A stretch of 64,000 bases of DNA. Source: Gelatiniphilus marinus. GTDB taxonomy: Bacteria > Bacteroidota > Bacteroidia > Flavobacteriales > Flavobacteriaceae. Below are positions 34,447 through 43,238 of this stretch, piece by piece. A model generated the notes under the pieces. It was given only the letters and a program-made list of their open reading frames with translations. It made no database searches and was not told the DNA's origin. Position 1 is the first letter of the stretch. Every line of letters begins with the position of its first letter. The position numbers and the translations under genes are program-made. The stretch lies in NCBI RefSeq assembly GCF_042678305.1, contig NZ_JBHUDT010000001.1. The stretch is one strand, 5' to 3'.

Positions 34447-36072
34447 ATGTTATCAGTTTCTAACTTATCAGTACAATTCGGGAAGCGTGTACTTTTTGAT
34501 GAAGTAAATACCGCCTTTAATAATGGTAATTGTTATGGCATAATTGGAGCCAATGGTGCTGGAAAGTCAACTTTTTTAAAGATTATTTCCGGAAAAATGG
34601 AGCCCACATCCGGCCATGTGTCTTTAGAGGCTGGCAAACGTATGTCTGTGTTAGAACAAAACCATAATTTGTATAACGACCACAGTGCGTTGGAAACTGT
34701 TTTAATGGGAAACAAACCCTTATTTAAAATAAAAACTGAAATTGATGCCCTTTACGCTGATTATACCGATGAAAATGCTGAAAAAATTGGAGAGCTTCAA
34801 GTACAGTTTGAAGAAATGAACGGTTGGAACGCCGATAGCGATGCCGCATCCATGCTATCTAACTTAGGCATTAAAGAAGAGCATCACTATACCTTGATGG
34901 CAGATTTAGACGGAAAACAAAAAGTACGTGTACTATTAGCGCAGGCCTTATTTGGAAATCCGGATGTGTTGATTATGGATGAGCCAACCAACGATTTAGA
35001 TTACGAAACCATTTCGTGGTTAGAAAATTTCTTGGCCAATTACGATAACTGTGTAATTGTGGTGTCTCACGACAGACACTTTTTAGATGCCGTTTGTACT
35101 CATATCTCTGATATCGATTTCGGAAAAATAAACCATTATTCTGGTAATTATACCTTTTGGTACGAGTCGTCTCAATTGGCTGCAAGACAGCATGCACAAC
35201 AAAACAAAAAAGCCGAGGAAAAGAAAAAGGAACTCGAAGAATTTATACGTCGTTTTTCTGCCAATGTTGCAAAAAGCAAGCAAGCCACCAGTAGAAAGAA
35301 AATGATCGAAAAGCTTAATATTGCCGATATTAGACGAACCAGTCGCCGTTATCCCGCCATAATTTTTGAACGCGATCGAGAGGCCGGAGACCAAATACTA
35401 AACATTAACGGTTTAGCTGCTTCAATAGACGGCGATGTGTTGTTTAAAGATATCGATCTTAATTTGAATAAAGGTGAAAAAGTGGTTGTTTTCTCCAGAG
35501 ATTCTAGAGCAACAACGGCATTTTATCAAATTTTAAACAATAAAGAAAAAGCTGAATCCGGTAAATTTGCATGGGGCGTTACAACCACACAATCGTATTT
35601 ACCGCTTGATAACAGCGAATATTTCAACAACGATTTAACACTTATAGATTGGTTGCGCCAATGGGCAAAAACCGAAGAAGAACGCGAAGAGGTGAACATT
35701 AGAGGTTTTTTGGGTAAAATGATTTTTAGCGGAGAAGAGGCCTTTAAAAAATCGTCGGTATTATCAGGAGGCGAAAAAGTACGTTGTATGCTTAGCAAAA
35801 TGATGATGACAAGGGCTAATGTTTTAATGCTAGACGAGCCAACAAACCACTTAGATTTAGAGAGTATTACGGCGTTTAACAACTCGCTTAAAAACTTTAA
35901 AGGCACAGTGCTTTTTACAACACACGACCATGAGTTTGCGCAAACCGTTGCCAATAGGGTGGTGGAGTTAACTCCAAATGGCATTATAGATAGGCACACT
36001 ACTTTTGATGAATATATGCAAGATCCCAAAATAAAGGAACTGCGCAATAAAATGTATGCGGTTACTGCTTAA
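34447..36072 (+). CDS. ABC-F family ribosome-associated ATPase (YbiT-like)
   Basis: The 541-residue soluble protein has two ABC domains joined by a charged linker (about 245-300, KKAEEKKKELEEF then SKQATSRKKMIEKLN), as in YbiT. The first domain has Walker A GANGAGKST (34-42) and DEPTND, but its signature reads LDGKQ (154-158). The second has LSGGEK (439-444) and DEPTNH, but its Walker A is replaced by SRDSRATTA (350-358), with no GKS/T. So one composite ATP site is complete and the other is degenerate at both halves. ABC-F proteins act on the ribosome during translation. There are no membrane segments. Confidence 0.88.
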   Translation: MLSVSNLSVQFGKRVLFDEVNTAFNNGNCYGIIGANGAGKSTFLKIISGKMEPTSGHVSLEAGKRMSVLEQNHNLYNDHSALETVLMGNKPLFKIKTEIDALYADYTDENAEKIGELQVQFEEMNGWNADSDAASMLSNLGIKEEHHYTLMADLDGKQKVRVLLAQALFGNPDVLIMDEPTNDLDYETISWLENFLANYDNCVIVVSHDRHFLDAVCTHISDIDFGKINHYSGNYTFWYESSQLAARQHAQQNKKAEEKKKELEEFIRRFSANVAKSKQATSRKKMIEKLNIADIRRTSRRYPAIIFERDREAGDQILNINGLAASIDGDVLFKDIDLNLNKGEKVVVFSRDSRATTAFYQILNNKEKAESGKFAWGVTTTQSYLPLDNSEYFNNDLTLIDWLRQWAKTEEEREEVNIRGFLGKMIFSGEEAFKKSSVLSGGEKVRCMLSKMMMTRANVLMLDEPTNHLDLESITAFNNSLKNFKGTVLFTTHDHEFAQTVANRVVELTPNGIIDRHTTFDEYMQDPKIKELRNKMYAVTA

Positions 36073-36105
36073 TTTACCCATGCTAATAATAAGAGTAAAC
36101 TGATC

Positions 36106-36128
36106 TGCACTGAGCGCAGTCGAAGTGT
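36106..36128. repeat. Dispersed short repeat (AGCGCAGTCGA core)
   Basis: The core AGCGCAGTCGA at 36113-36123, in GCACTGAGCGCAGTCGAAGTG, is the inverse complement of the core at 25717-25727. It lies between convergent genes. Confidence 0.55.
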
Positions 36129-36174
36129 AGTAATCTTTTAAATTGAAACTAACATTAAGATTCTAATTTAAAAT

Positions 36175-36216
36175 AAACAGATTGCCACGATTTTTATTTA
36201 AAAATCTCGCAATGGC
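36175..36216. repeat. Short copy of a palindromic repeat also present at 62539-62639
   Basis: AAACAGATTGCCAC and TCGCAATG flank a GATTTTT/AAAAATC hairpin. The same flanks, inverted, form one arm of the larger repeat after glmM. It lies just beyond the stop of the DUF2007 gene and may help end transcription. Confidence 0.55.
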
Positions 36217-36217
36217 T

Positions 36218-36454
36218 CTATATTTTCAAATCAGCATTGATAGTTTCAACAATTTCAACAGCTTTGTCGAGTTCGTCTTTATGCACATATAATTCTTGTT
36301 GACCCGGAAAGGATGGACCAAAACCAGCTAAACGACCAGATTCTGATTCGTCTTTAACAACGGGGATAATACCTGTTTTTTCCAACTCAGAAATTATGCG
36401 TTGTACGGTAATAAAGCTTCCCGTAAAAATTTTAATATAATTAGAATTTAGCAT
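36218..36454 (-). CDS. DUF2007-family small protein, copy B
   Basis: This 78-residue protein has the DUF2007 pattern: YIKIFTGSFITVQRIISELE, then PVVKDESESG, and a C-terminal helix after ELYVHKDELDKA. The family is annotated as putative signal transducing; no activity is established. It is a tandem paralogue of the gene 14 bp upstream, sharing the NYIKIFTGS and VQRIIS motifs. Confidence 0.8.
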   Translation of the reverse strand: MLNSNYIKIFTGSFITVQRIISELEKTGIIPVVKDESESGRLAGFGPSFPGQQELYVHKDELDKAVEIVETINADLKI

Positions 36455-36468
36455 GGCGATGGATTTTT

Positions 36469-36687
36469 TTAATTTATGTTTTTAATAATGGCATGGGCTT
36501 TTTCAAGTTCGTCTTTGTGCACATAAATTTCCTTTAGCAAGTGGCCACCATATATCTTTGGGTCAAGCCCCGATTCGTTTTGGTCTTTAATAACAGGGCT
36601 AATATCTATTTTTTCCAGATCTGAAATTATACGCTGTACGTTAATAAGGCTCCCTGTGAAAATTTTAATATAATTGGAATCAGACAT
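36469..36687 (-). CDS. DUF2007-family small protein, copy A
   Basis: This 72-residue paralogue of the following gene has the same core (NYIKIFTGSLINVQRIISDLE, then VIKDQNESG, EIYVHKDELEKA). The two copies differ in the loop before EIYVHKDE. The tandem arrangement and 14-bp spacing suggest a local duplication transcribed as one unit. Confidence 0.8.
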   Translation of the reverse strand: MSDSNYIKIFTGSLINVQRIISDLEKIDISPVIKDQNESGLDPKIYGGHLLKEIYVHKDELEKAHAIIKNIN

Positions 36688-36737
36688 AGCAATGGGTTTT
36701 AAAAGTTGTTTACTAAAGATACAAAATATATAAATAC

Positions 36738-36763
36738 AAAAAAAGCCAGCTTTCGCTGGCTTT
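36738..36763 (-). terminator. Terminator of pheT
   Basis: AAAGCCAGC (36742-36750) and GCTGGCTTT (36755-36763) form a perfect 9-bp stem with loop TTTC. The - strand T-run lies at 36744-36738, just past the pheT stop. Confidence 0.85.
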
Positions 36764-36781
36764 AAATAAATTTTATAAGAA

Positions 36782-39208
36782 TTACCTTAACTCTGCACCA
36801 AGTTGTTTTTCAAAATTGGTTTTAAGCTTGTTCATAATTTTATCGATTTGTTTATCGGTAAGTGTTTTGTTTTCGTCTTGAAAGGTAAAACCAACGGCAT
36901 AACTTTTTTTGCCTTTTGGTAGGTTTTTACCTTGATAAACATCAAATAAATTTACGTCTTTAAGCAATTGCTTCTCGGTTTGTTTGGCTATTTTGTAAAT
37001 AGACCCAAATGTAACGGCATCGTCTAAAAGTAGCGCAAAATCGCGTCTTACTTCCGGGTATTTGGGTATGGCCTTAAAAGTAATGCTGTGGTGTTTTAAA
37101 GCTTCTAAAATAGCATCCCAATTAAAAACGGCAAACAGTACATCTTGCGAAATGTTAAAATGTTTTATAATGGATTTTTTTACCAATCCAAGATCAACTA
37201 ATTTGGTTTTGCCCAAGCTTAAACTTAGGCCTTCGCTAAATAAATCGCTTTTAATGGGTGTTTCGTTGTATCTTGCAATGCCTAAACGGTTTAATAATGC
37301 GCTAACACTTCCTTTTAAGAAAAAGAAATCGCTCTTTTTTGAAGCCACATTCCAGCTTTCTTTATGTTGGTTACCTGTTACAAAAAGTGCCAAATGCTTG
37401 TTTTCTGCTCTGGTTTGGTTGTAATGGTGGTAGGTTTTGCCAAATTCGAATAATTTTAAATCTTGGCGTTTCCTGTTGATATTGTGCGAAACGGCTTCCA
37501 GTCCAGAAAACAATAAAGATTGGCGCAACACCGATAAATCGTTACTTAAAGGGTTAAGTATGGTAATATTGTGCTCGTCTTTTAATTGCTCGCTTAAGGC
37601 CGTATAATTTGGGTTTGTTAAGGAGTTTGAAAGGATTTCAAAATAGCCTTGGGCTGCCAATTGGTTACCAATAATTTTCTGTATTCTATGGTCTTCAAAT
37701 CGGGATGTACTGGAAATAGACGCGTTAAGCTTTTTGCTGGTTTTAACATTGTTATAGCCGTAAACACGTAAAATCTCTTCAATAATATCGGCTTCGCGCT
37801 GTACATCGTTTCTGTAAGCAGGAACGGTTACGCCCAATCCGGTTTCGGTAACATTGTTTACTTTAATATCCAGCGAGGTTAAAATGCGCTTAATGGTTTC
37901 TTTAGGGATTTCTTCGCCAATTAATTTCTTGGCATTGTCGAAGCTTAAACGTACTTGAAAGTCCTCAATTTTATTGGGATACACATCAATAATATCACAT
38001 GTAATTTCGCCACCGGCCAATTCTTGGATTAATAAAGCGGCACGTTTTAGGGCATATTCTGTGATGTTGGGGTTTATGCCACGCTCAAACCTAAACGAGG
38101 CATCGGTATTTAAGCCGTGGCGTTTTGCCGATTTACGCACCGTTATAGGGTTAAAAAAAGCACTTTCTAAAAAAATACTTGTGGTGGTGTTTGATACGCC
38201 AGAGTCAATGCCGCCAAAAACACCAGCGATACACATGGGTTTTTCGGCATCGCAGATCATTAAGTCGTCTTCGTGCAATTCGCGCTCAACACCATCTAAA
38301 GTTGTAAATTTAGTTCCCGCATCAACTGTTTTAACTTCAATTTTATTGCCAGAAATTTTTAAGGCATCAAAGGCATGTAGTGGTTGCCCCAGTTCGTGCA
38401 GTACGTAATTTGTGGCATCTACAATATTGTTAATAGGGCTTAGGCCAATTGCTTTTAGGCGGTGTTGCAGCCATGAAGGAGAAGTTTTTACTTTTACCCC
38501 AGAAATGGTAAGACCACAGTAGCGCGGGGCCAGATCTTTGTTTTTTACTTCAATATCTATTTTTAATGTTCTATTATCTACACGAAAGGCACTTACCGAT
38601 GGCGTTATAAGTTCTAAATTAATATCTTTTTGAATTAATCCAGCTTTTAAATCGCGAGCAGTACCGTAGTGGCTCATGGCATCGGCGCGGTTTGGAGTTA
38701 ACCCGATTTCGAAAACTTGATCGTTTTCAATATCAAAAATATCGGCAGCAGGTGTGCCAACCTTGATTTTATCATCTAAAACCATAATGCCGTCGTGCGA
38801 TTTTCCTAATCCCAGTTCGTCTTCGGCACAAATCATGCCGTGGCTTTCTTCGCCGCGAATCTTTCCTTTTTTAATGGTCCAAGGCTCGCCTTCTTCAGTA
38901 TATAATGTTGTTCCTATTGTGGCTACAGGTACTTTTTGTCCGGCAGCTACATTGGGGGCACCGCAAACTATTTGCAATGGCGCATCGCCACCAATGTTTA
39001 CGGTGGTTAGTTTTAATTTATCGGCGTTTGGGTGTTTAACGCAGGTTAAAACTTCTCCAACCACAACGCCTTCCAATCCGCCTTTAACCGATTGGTAGGC
39101 TTCAATGCCTTCAACTTCAAGTCCTAAATCGGTAAGCAGTTCGCTGGTTTGTTCTGGGGTCCAATCTGTTTTTATAAACTGTTTTAGCCAGTTGTATGAA
39201 ATCTTCAT
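36782..39208 (-). CDS. pheT: Phenylalanine--tRNA ligase beta subunit
   Basis: The 808-residue protein has the full-length bacterial PheT layout: the N-terminal MKISYNWLKQFI, a tRNA-binding OB-fold (about 40-155, with HPNADKLKL), the B3/B4 editing domain (about 210-390, with HELGQPLHAFD), B5 (about 405-475), the catalytic-like core (about 480-690), and the C-terminal ferredoxin-like anticodon domain (about 710-808, with PKYPEVRRDFALL). It pairs with PheS, which is not in the window. The gene is monocistronic, with its own -7 box and terminator. Confidence 0.97.
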   Translation of the reverse strand: MKISYNWLKQFIKTDWTPEQTSELLTDLGLEVEGIEAYQSVKGGLEGVVVGEVLTCVKHPNADKLKLTTVNIGGDAPLQIVCGAPNVAAGQKVPVATIGTTLYTEEGEPWTIKKGKIRGEESHGMICAEDELGLGKSHDGIMVLDDKIKVGTPAADIFDIENDQVFEIGLTPNRADAMSHYGTARDLKAGLIQKDINLELITPSVSAFRVDNRTLKIDIEVKNKDLAPRYCGLTISGVKVKTSPSWLQHRLKAIGLSPINNIVDATNYVLHELGQPLHAFDALKISGNKIEVKTVDAGTKFTTLDGVERELHEDDLMICDAEKPMCIAGVFGGIDSGVSNTTTSIFLESAFFNPITVRKSAKRHGLNTDASFRFERGINPNITEYALKRAALLIQELAGGEITCDIIDVYPNKIEDFQVRLSFDNAKKLIGEEIPKETIKRILTSLDIKVNNVTETGLGVTVPAYRNDVQREADIIEEILRVYGYNNVKTSKKLNASISSTSRFEDHRIQKIIGNQLAAQGYFEILSNSLTNPNYTALSEQLKDEHNITILNPLSNDLSVLRQSLLFSGLEAVSHNINRKRQDLKLFEFGKTYHHYNQTRAENKHLALFVTGNQHKESWNVASKKSDFFFLKGSVSALLNRLGIARYNETPIKSDLFSEGLSLSLGKTKLVDLGLVKKSIIKHFNISQDVLFAVFNWDAILEALKHHSITFKAIPKYPEVRRDFALLLDDAVTFGSIYKIAKQTEKQLLKDVNLFDVYQGKNLPKGKKSYAVGFTFQDENKTLTDKQIDKIMNKLKTNFEKQLGAELR

Positions 39209-39231
39209 AAATCAAAATGGTGTTAAGCCCG

Positions 39232-39239
39232 CAAAGATA
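39232..39239 (-). promoter_or_regulatory. -7 box of pheT
   Basis: TATCTTTG on the - strand, 24 bp before the start codon, is identical to the box of the SRP RNA gene. No clear -33 TTTG was found. Confidence 0.5.
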
Positions 39240-39380
39240 AAATAATGCATTGTAATTTATAAAACTTAAAAGAATAATTAATACCTTTATTTGTTAGGGA
39301 CTTAAGTTTAATGGGTTTGTGCTAACGCCATGGCTAATTTAGAGTTTATAATTTAGAGTTGATAGCAATTTTATAATTCA

Positions 39381-39423
39381 CAACAACGATTTGAGATGTC
39401 TCCCAAACCGTTGTTGCTTTTTT
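39381..39423 (+). terminator. Hairpin with T-run between nitroreductase and pheT genes
   Basis: CAACAACG (39381-39388) pairs with CGTTGTTG (39409-39416), with further pairing inside (TTTG/CAAA), followed by C then T6 on the + strand. The adjacent genes are both on -, so its direction is odd. It may act as a 3'-end hairpin for the nitroreductase mRNA. Confidence 0.5.
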
Positions 39424-39442
39424 GTATTGATGTTTTTTTAAG

Positions 39443-40075
39443 TTATTTGAGTTCTTCAAAAATTGTATCAATGGTTTTTCTTGTTTTTTTTTGGTTTTGT
39501 GCTGTATCCTCAGAATGTCTATAACCAACTGCTAGTAATACAGTGGCATTTAGCCCTTTTGCCTTTAGCTTTAATTTTTCATTGATGGCATTTGCATCGA
39601 AACCCTCCATGGGTGTACAGTCTATTTGTAATGTTGCGCAGGCAGTTATTGCGTTTGATAGTGCAATGTAGGTTTGTTTGGCTGTCCAATAAAACATTTC
39701 AATTGCCGATTTTTCTTTGATTTTGCCTTTTACAAAATTGCCATAACCCGAGATATTTTCGATTGGAATATTGTTGGTTTTGGCTTTTAATTGCATCAAA
39801 TCATCAACATCTTTATCTGTTACTTCAACAGTATTACAAAATACAAATAAATGCGAAGCCTCTGTAATTTGTGTTTGATTCCAGGATAAGGGTTTTAGTT
39901 GTTCTCTTATTTCAGGACTTTTGATTTCCAGGACTTTATAAGGTTGAAGGCCATAAGAAGAGGCAGATAGCTGTACCGCTTCTTTTATATAATCTATGTG
40001 GTGTTGCGCTACTTTTTTTGAAGCATCAAACTTTTTGGTGGCATAGCGCCATTTTAAGTTTTCTATTAATTGCAT
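39443..40075 (-). CDS. Nitroreductase-family NAD(P)H-dependent oxidoreductase
   Basis: The 210-residue FMN-binding-type protein has the opening NLKWRYATKKFDASKKV (the R-x-S/A-T-K-K-F motif that contacts FMN), ASSYGLQPYKVLEI (about 37-50), and TLQIDCTPMEGFD (about 147-159). It is an NfsB/YdgI-like enzyme that may reduce quinones or nitro compounds. It is last in a row of five - strand genes (7 bp after YceI) that look like a redox stress cluster. Confidence 0.88.
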   Translation of the reverse strand: MQLIENLKWRYATKKFDASKKVAQHHIDYIKEAVQLSASSYGLQPYKVLEIKSPEIREQLKPLSWNQTQITEASHLFVFCNTVEVTDKDVDDLMQLKAKTNNIPIENISGYGNFVKGKIKEKSAIEMFYWTAKQTYIALSNAITACATLQIDCTPMEGFDANAINEKLKLKAKGLNATVLLAVGYRHSEDTAQNQKKTRKTIDTIFEELK

Positions 40076-40082
40076 GATTTAG

Positions 40083-40601
40083 TTAAGATTGTTTTATTAA
40101 TTGTACATCAATTACCAACTTTACCGTGTCTGATACGACAATGCTGCCCGCTTCTGTAACGGCGCTCCAAGTAAGGTTGTAGTCTTTTCTGTTAAGTTTC
40201 CCGGTAATTTCAAAACCAGCTTTTGTTTGTCCATAAGGGTCAACGGCTATTCCATTAAAATCTACATCTAAGGTAATTTCTTTGGTTACGTCTCTTATGG
40301 TTAAATCGCCAATTAATTCATCGCCATTAAATGATTTTGATGTAAATTTTAGTTCGGGAAATTTTTCAGCATTAAAAAAGTCGTCCGATTTTAAATGGGC
40401 ATCTCTGTCTTTGTTTTTGGTATTTATAGATGCGGTTTTAGCACTAAATTGAAAACTGGCATTATTAAAATTATATCCATGTGTTTTTGCAGTTGCCTGA
40501 AAATCTTCGAAATGACCTGTTACTGTAGAAATCATCATGTGCTTTACCTTAAAAGCAATTTCTGAATGTGCGTTGTCTATTGACCAATTTGTATTGTTCA
40601 T
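40083..40601 (-). CDS. YceI-family protein
   Basis: The 172-residue protein has the YceI lipocalin-like pattern: WSIDNAHSEIAFKVKHMMIS, then GHFEDFQAT, HLKSDDFFNAEKFPELKFTS, GDLTIRDVTKEI and FEITGKLNRKDYNL. There is no signal peptide, unlike E. coli YceI, so it is probably cytoplasmic. The fold binds isoprenoids such as polyprenyl quinones. It is 26 bp downstream of the DoxX gene and 7 bp before the nitroreductase gene, which fits a quinone/redox role. Confidence 0.88.
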   Translation of the reverse strand: MNNTNWSIDNAHSEIAFKVKHMMISTVTGHFEDFQATAKTHGYNFNNASFQFSAKTASINTKNKDRDAHLKSDDFFNAEKFPELKFTSKSFNGDELIGDLTIRDVTKEITLDVDFNGIAVDPYGQTKAGFEITGKLNRKDYNLTWSAVTEAGSIVVSDTVKLVIDVQLIKQS

Positions 40602-40627
40602 TTTTTATAATTTTTATGTTTTTATTT

Positions 40628-41056
40628 TTATTTATTTTTCGATAGCAAATAATCTAAAGAGTATTTACCAGCACCTATTATTGCAATGCTTAGGTATATT
40701 ACCGCATACAGAAGTGCAAATTCTTGCTTAGCAAAGCCATCGTTTGCGTGTATAACAAAGGCTGCAACCAGCATGGTTATTAACAAGGGTATTGCTGCAA
40801 AACGGGTGGCCAAACCTAAAATTAGCAATATAGAACAGACAACTTCTGAAAATACGGTAAGTGCCAAAGAAGCCGTTGCCCCAACGCCCAATGGATCTGG
40901 AAATTGTATTGGGCCGCTGCCAAATAAAGTTACTAGTTTGCCCCAGCCGTGGGTTAGCATAAAAATTCCGATTACTACGCGTAGTATTAAAAGAGCGTTA
41001 TTTACGTTACTAGGGTAATCGCCTGAATAGAACATGTGCTTTGTTGTTTTTTTCAT
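40628..41056 (-). CDS. DoxX-family membrane protein
   Basis: The 142-residue protein has four predicted membrane helices, with the DoxX-type motif LRVVIGIFMLTHGWGKL (about 26-42) and VFSEVVCSILLILGLATR (about 89-106). DoxX proteins are small inner-membrane proteins linked to redox stress and thiosulfate or quinone metabolism; the exact role here is unknown. It lies between the GNAT and YceI genes in one direction (28 and 26 bp gaps). Confidence 0.87.
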   Translation of the reverse strand: MKKTTKHMFYSGDYPSNVNNALLILRVVIGIFMLTHGWGKLVTLFGSGPIQFPDPLGVGATASLALTVFSEVVCSILLILGLATRFAAIPLLITMLVAAFVIHANDGFAKQEFALLYAVIYLSIAIIGAGKYSLDYLLSKNK

Positions 41057-41084
41057 TTTTTTTACTGATTAAACGGTTAATTTA

Positions 41085-41369
41085 TTATTGTTTTAAAACG
41101 TCTTTAATATCTGCTGATTTTTTAAACATGGCATTTGCAAATGGACATAATGGTATTATTTTTATGTTTTTCTCTCTTGCCATTTCCACAATCTTATAGA
41201 GCAATTGTTTACCAACTCCTTTTCCTTTAAATGGTAGCTCTACTTCTGTATGATCTATAATAATAAAACTTGGGGAAGGTATCGAGTAAGTCATTATACC
41301 AGCTCGTTCACTACCTTCTCTAGCTACTGCAAAACCTTTGTTTTCTTGTTGTTTTATTGTTGTTTCCAT
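41085..41369 (-). CDS. Small GNAT-like N-acetyltransferase (YjdJ type)
   Basis: The 94-residue protein matches the short GCN5-like N-acetyltransferase group. IIDHTEVELPFKGKGVGKQL (about 38-57) holds the acetyl-CoA loop (KGKGVGK), and IIPLCPFANAMFKK is the typical C-terminal motif of this group. The substrate is unknown. It lies 43 bp after the pirin gene within the redox stress cluster. Confidence 0.85.
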   Translation of the reverse strand: METTIKQQENKGFAVAREGSERAGIMTYSIPSPSFIIIDHTEVELPFKGKGVGKQLLYKIVEMAREKNIKIIPLCPFANAMFKKSADIKDVLKQ

Positions 41370-41412
41370 TATAAGGTTTTTAAAATTTAAAGATTGTAAT
41401 TAAATGGTTTGT

Positions 41413-42156
41413 TTACATTGTCATTGGTACTTCCATTAAAAGTACACGAGCATTTTCTGTGGCTTTTACACTAATACTTTCTGTGTCCCAAATACCTATT
41501 CCGTCTCTTTTAGATAATTTTTCGCCATCAATTTCCACTTCACCATTTAAGATAAACGCATAAACGCCATTGCCGTTTTTTTTGATTTTGTATTCATCGG
41601 TGTTTCCTTTTGTAAAATTCCCTAAATGAAACCAAGCATCTTGATGCAACCAAACACCTTGGTCGTTTTTATTTGGAGAAAGCACTTGGTAGAATTTATT
41701 GTCTTTGGCGATTTCCCTGATAGAAATTTGGTCGTATCGAGGTGTTACATTTTTTGTTTTTGGAAACACCCAAATCTGAAGAAATTTTACTTCTTTGTCT
41801 TTGTTTTTGTTTTTTTCTGAATGCGTTATGCCCGTTCCAGCACTCATTACTTGCACATCGCCTTCTTTAATTACGGCCACATTGCCCATACTGTCTTTGT
41901 GTTCTAAATCGCCATCTAACGGAATTGAAATGATTTCCATGTTATCGTGCGGATGCGTGCCAAACCCCATTCCTGCTTGTACACGGTCGTCGTTTAAGAC
42001 ACGAAGTGCGCCAAAATTAATTCTTTCCGGATTGTAATAATTGGCAAAACTAAAGGTGTGGTACGAGTTTAACCAACCGTGATTGGCGTGTCCTCTTGTT
42101 TCTGCTTTGTGAATTATTTTGTTCATGGTTTTTTTATTAGTTATACTTGCCTGCAT
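41413..42156 (-). CDS. Pirin family protein (quercetinase-like bicupin)
   Basis: The likely start is the internal Met at 42126 (residue 11), which gives the usual pirin N-terminus MNKIIHKAETRGHANHG and a length of 237. Metal ligands are visible in GTHPHDNMEI and ITHSEKN. Pirins bind Fe and act as redox-sensing or quercetin 2,3-dioxygenase-type cupins. It is encoded 93 bp downstream of an AraC-type regulator gene and is first of the co-directional cluster, so it is a likely target of that regulator. Confidence 0.9.
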   Translation of the reverse strand: MQASITNKKTMNKIIHKAETRGHANHGWLNSYHTFSFANYYNPERINFGALRVLNDDRVQAGMGFGTHPHDNMEIISIPLDGDLEHKDSMGNVAVIKEGDVQVMSAGTGITHSEKNKNKDKEVKFLQIWVFPKTKNVTPRYDQISIREIAKDNKFYQVLSPNKNDQGVWLHQDAWFHLGNFTKGNTDEYKIKKNGNGVYAFILNGEVEIDGEKLSKRDGIGIWDTESISVKATENARVLLMEVPMTM

Positions 42157-42249
42157 CTTAGTTTGTTTTATTTTTATGATGCAAAGATGGGGCGGTTAAA
42201 AAAACCTTAGAATATAAAAAAAAGGTAGAAACTTATAAAAAAACGATAT

Positions 42250-43125
42250 TTAATGCTTTTTTTCGTTTTTCTTGAAGTTTGAAGGCGATACTTGCGTGTG
42301 TTTTTTAAAAAACGCACTAAAATTGGCAGGCTCGTTAAAGCCTAATTCGTAGCCAATTTCTTTATTCGATAAGGCAGTAAAATAGAGTAACCGTTTAGCT
42401 TCGGTTATTATTCTGGTTTGAATGTAGTCTTTTGCGGTTTTACCGATGCGAGCTTTTACCGTTCGGTTTAAATGGTCTGGTGTAATATGAAGCTTGTTAG
42501 CGTAAAATGTAGTGGAGTGTTCTTTTTTATAATTTTTTTCAACCCCTTTTTTAAATGCCCTGATTAGGCTTTCTCCAGTTGTATCGACATCAGATTCTAT
42601 GGGGTTTATGGCACAAACATTGTTGCATTCTATAAGTAACAGTTTTAAAAATGCGCCAATAGACAAGAATTTCATGTTGTTTTCGCTATTGAAGAGTTTA
42701 AAAATTTGATTGGCAAAGTTATCTATGGCTTTAAATTGTTCGTGCTTTGGTGATAAAGGAGGGCTTTGTCCGTAGTTTTGAAAAAGGTTTAAGTTTTCTA
42801 CAAACGATAACGGAATAGAGTTTTCTAACAAAAACTGATTGGAAAACACCATTGAGTAGCCAAAAGATTTTTCAGCCTCCATAACTTGGTGCACCTGCCC
42901 GGGCGATACAAAGAAAATTTGTTTTTTAGATAAGCTATACGCGTTAAAGTCTATTTTATGCAGCCCTTTTGCTTTATGTATAATTAAAACCGTATAGTAA
43001 TCGTGTCTGTGGGGTTCGTCTATTTTACCGTTTCGCTTGGTGTATATAGCTTCCATTTTGGAGATTCCAAAACTTAGCTCATCCTTGTAGCTGTTTACTT
43101 TTTTATATGTTTTAACTAGACTCAT
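42250..43125 (-). CDS. AraC-family transcriptional regulator
   Basis: The 291-residue protein has an N-terminal cupin-like sensor (about 20-150, with EPHRHDYYTVLII and FVSPGQVHQV) and two C-terminal helix-turn-helix motifs (about 195-288). The second carries the AraC signature SNKEIGYELGFNEPANFSAF. It is upstream of and in the same direction as the pirin gene, so it likely controls the pirin-GNAT-DoxX-YceI-nitroreductase row. The effector is unknown. Confidence 0.9.
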   Translation of the reverse strand: MSLVKTYKKVNSYKDELSFGISKMEAIYTKRNGKIDEPHRHDYYTVLIIHKAKGLHKIDFNAYSLSKKQIFFVSPGQVHQVMEAEKSFGYSMVFSNQFLLENSIPLSFVENLNLFQNYGQSPPLSPKHEQFKAIDNFANQIFKLFNSENNMKFLSIGAFLKLLLIECNNVCAINPIESDVDTTGESLIRAFKKGVEKNYKKEHSTTFYANKLHITPDHLNRTVKARIGKTAKDYIQTRIITEAKRLLYFTALSNKEIGYELGFNEPANFSAFFKKHTQVSPSNFKKNEKKH

Positions 43126-43238
43126 TTTTGGTTTTTTTTACCTTTTAAAAACCTGTGGCATAATATTTTCTATTTGTTTTGTTCTGTGTTGTTATAGCTT
43201 GCTGCCATAATATAGCAAATTTTGGTTAACACTTGTTT

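Noticed and set aside
35526..36047. Antisense reading frame of 173 codons inside the ABC-F gene
   Set aside because: It is a shadow of a well-supported gene with Ser/Lys-rich nonsense composition.
37974..38408. Antisense frame of 144 codons within pheT
   Set aside because: The pheT frame is certain across this stretch and the antisense product has no recognisable feature.
39332..39362. Direct repeat TAATTTAGAGTT beside the nitroreductase gene
   Set aside because: Two short AT-rich copies only; too little to call a repeat array or regulatory site.
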